From: Brevipalpus yothersi
Lineage: Eukaryota; Arthropoda; Arachnida; Trombidiformes; Tenuipalpidae
Length of the DNA: 64,000 nt
Assembly (NCBI GenBank): GCA_003956705.1
Contig: QZCP01000093.1
Location: forward strand, 80,426 to 144,425
Direction of reading: 5' to 3'
Below, piece after piece: positions 61,605 to 64,000 of this stretch. The notes under the pieces were generated by a model. It made no database searches and had not been told where the DNA came from. It worked only from the letters and a program-made list of their open reading frames with translations. Position 1 is the stretch's first letter; each line of letters begins with the position of its first letter. The translations under genes and the position numbers were made by a program.

Positions 61605-63462
61605 CACTTTGCACAGATATTCTTCCAACTGATATTCATTCATTTACTTTCCACTTTCGCTACTTTTTGCCATTATTTCTTTTACACTTCCAAAATATTC
61701 TCTCTGTTTACTCTCTCACACTGGGGTGATGAGTTAGTGAATAGTCTTGATGATGGTGAATGAGGCATTCGTTTCCTCTTTTCATTCTCTTTTTTTCTTA
61801 TTCTCTTTCTCAACTAAATTGACTACCGTATAACGTAGGCCACTCATTTCCATGGCCTACTGTAGAGCCCACAGTGTGATATACACGCATTTTGGAGCCT
61901 TCCATGAAAGCCAATGCGACAAAATACCTTGAGGCACTATTTGTGGTTCTTGCTAGTTTGACTTTCTTTAAAGGTGAAATATTTTTTCACTTCCATACCT
62001 TGTGACCACTGTTACAGAGGTGGACAGAAGAAAGTGAACCCACTTATTGTGTGTCTATGTGTGTGTATGAGTGTCGATATATACAGTGTCCAATAGGTGA
62101 GGGGAGAGGTCAAATGAGGAAGGAGGAGGAAGATATCCGAGAGGACCTTCTTTCTGGTCAACCAATTCTATGGTTAAAATTGATGATGTTACCGTTGCTT
62201 TGACAATGAAGGGTAACTTTTTGTATCATGAACCTCCATTCACTACATGCATGTGTGTGTGAGTGTCTATGGATGTCTGTATGGAAAAATGTGTCCTTTT
62301 GTCAATTGAGTAAAGGTTCTCAGAATTTTCTCTCTCTCTCTTTCATCAGTAAAGGGTATATACTGCCTCAAGTTTGAATCAAAAGAAATTTTTCAATTCT
62401 TATCGTCACTATTCTATGCTCAAAACTAGGTGAAAAGACTATATTCAGTTGAAAAAAAAGAGGCTACAAAAATGTGGCTTGATCAGCTTTCTGAATGGTT
62501 TACGTTCATAGTTGAAATGACTTTTGAAGTGAACATTTTAAAGTCGTAAAATCGATGTCGGCATTGGAATTTGTTCAAATAAATGTTGCCGAAAAGGTAA
62601 AGAATAAGAGTGAGGAGAGAGAAAAAATAGTTACTCTATCTGAATAGTGGTAGGCGTTCATGAAGCGTGTTACATTAGCACCTTTCGTGCCATTCCGAAG
62701 TATAAAGATTTCCAGAGGCTAGATCATTACACTTTAATTAGGGTACCATTGAAACTTGAGGAAAATTTTCAATAGTACCTGGATATTTGATGTTCTCTCC
62801 TTCATGGAAAGCTATGATGTTTTCCACATAGAAAAACACCAATAAATTCACTCTCCGAATTTTCGCAACTCTTTTCAAACCTTTTACAGCTTACATAAGA
62901 ACTCATACATTCTTTCATGTACTTTTGCCGCAATAATTTTGTGTGGGGAGAGAACTCTCATACAATCATTCTTCAAGCTCAAAGGTCTTCGAATATGTCA
63001 CCATTGCATCAAGATGATCGTTCCATCGTCATTGAAAGCGCCTCAAAGGCCAATGGTGATACAGATCGGTCTACTTATTTTGCCGAGTCCAAATTGTAAA
63101 CAGCAATCAAAGACGAAAAATAAAATTAGCTGCCATATACCGATTTTCCCTAGAAAACAGCCATTTATCTGAAAAGAAAGATCAGAAAAACTAGACTTTG
63201 AATTGTTAATACTGTAAATAACAGCAAAGTAAGAAAATACATATACTAAGCTATTCCCTTTGAGCACCCAAAAACCTCTCGACTCACAATTGACTCTCTC
63301 TCTCAATTGCACCAGGTTAACATTTCACTGTGTGTATTCAACGATTTGCAATTGATCTACACAACAAACAAATGCTGCTAGAGCTAATCTTCTTCCCTCT
63401 CTCTTCTCCAAAATTTTCGGGGTGGCTCCAAATGGTTGAGGAAGAGAGAGAAAGGAACTGGG

Positions 63463-63463
<1 letters not shown>

Positions 63464-63498
<35 letters not shown>

Positions 63499-63500
63499 CC
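63464..63500. repeat. (CT)n array, imperfect
   Basis: Short run with one TTTCT interruption. Confidence 0.9.
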
Positions 63501-63809
63501 CGCTTCCTCTTTATGCCTGCATTGTAATAGCTCATCTCTTCCTATATCATCTGTGATCATCATTATTCCGTTTTCTATCTTCTCAGAGAGAATCCACTGG
63601 AAAGAGGGAGGTGTGTATATTATCATGACAATATCTCACCACTACGGGTGTTCGCCTCTTCTATTTCGTTTTTTCAATTGCAACAGAATACACCACTTGG
63701 GCACCTATGATAAATTGGTGAATCCCAATAGAGTAATAATGCAGCCGAGCCATTGTCCAATGCGTTGATGTGATTCAAATTTATTCAATTGCTCTCTTAG
63801 CAAAGCCAA

Positions 63810-63834
63810 TAGAGAGAGAGAGAGAGAGAGAGAG
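63810..63834. repeat. (GA)n array
   Basis: Short perfect run near the window end. Confidence 0.95.
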
Positions 63835-64000
63835 AACTTTTTCGAGTGCTTTTCAGGAAGACAATCGATTTGACTACCTATTGGTGGTTGGCTGGTGGTT
63901 TTTACAGGTCACTTTTCATCTCTCTTTCGGCCAATATTCACGGCCAATTGTTATGGGAAGAAGAGATGATCTTTTATTTTGTATATGATCGGTGCGTGTG

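Larger units (their letters stand above)
51553..64000. other. Gene-poor tail with GA/CT arrays and GC-richer islets
   Basis: About 12.4 kb with no recognised gene. Dinucleotide arrays occur at least every 1-2 kb. Between them lie short GC-richer islets rich in GGCC/GCCG words (about 52915-52990, 53190-53290, 55730-55970, 57130-57200, 58085-58190, 60860-60980). A 118-codon ATG ORF at 53104-53460 and a 60-codon ORF at 62917-63099 are the only ones not dominated by repeats, and neither has family resemblance. The region may be regulatory DNA or the large introns of a gene whose exons fall outside. Confidence 0.55.

Noticed and set aside
62917..63099. 60-codon ORF with an acceptor-like TTTTACAG just upstream
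   Set aside because: Composition is plausible but there is no donor, partner or family match; too weak to list as a gene.
1..64000. tRNA, rRNA, CRISPR arrays, insertion sequences, viral or prophage elements
   Set aside because: None was recognised by eye on either strand; diverged transposon remnants in the introns cannot be excluded without a repeat library search.

Overview
This window is nuclear DNA from an animal, most likely an arthropod. Genes have canonical GT..AG introns with matching phases, no operons are seen, proteins carry long Ser/Thr/Asn/Gln/His runs, and there are recognisable orthologues of schnurri/HIVEP, roundabout (robo), MGRN1 and BORCS6, plus a gustatory-receptor-like 7TM gene. 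The AT-rich sequence, a single-exon chemoreceptor and very many GA/CT dinucleotide arrays would fit a mite or related chelicerate. That placement is inference; the sequence does not prove it.

Layout. (1) 1-10244, plus strand: the 3' three exons of a schnurri/HIVEP zinc-finger gene whose first visible exon is already open at base 1, so its N-terminus lies outside the window. (2) 11407-12414, minus: a two-exon BORCS6-like gene, convergent with schnurri. (3) 13494-14526, minus: a three-exon gene of unknown family with an in-frame 33-bp minisatellite (seven 11-residue repeats); a 49-codon ORF at 14672-14821 lies just upstream on the same strand. (4) 15557-16720, plus: a single-exon gustatory-receptor-like protein. 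(5) 17570-39133, minus: a complete six-exon robo gene (5 Ig, 3 FN3, TM, CC0- and CC1-like motifs) with two introns of about 7 kb. (6) 40441-42705, minus: a two-exon MGRN1/RNF157-type E3 ligase whose last exon is covered by an antisense plus-strand ORF. (7) 50075-51552, plus: a two-exon C2H2 zinc-finger gene. (8) 51553-64000: a gene-poor tail full of GA/CT arrays separated by short GC-richer islands.

Two assembly gaps (24080-24666 and 56206-57031) both sit inside GA/CT arrays. Schnurri (BMP/Dpp-pathway transcription), Robo (Slit receptor), MGRN1 (ubiquitin ligase) and BORCS6 (lysosome positioning) are functionally unrelated, so this is an ordinary stretch of animal genome and not a pathway cluster. 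The least explained items are the minisatellite-bearing orphan gene, the long inverted GA/CT repeat at 54107-54221, and the recurring pattern of GA arrays beside GC-rich islets in the gene-poor part.
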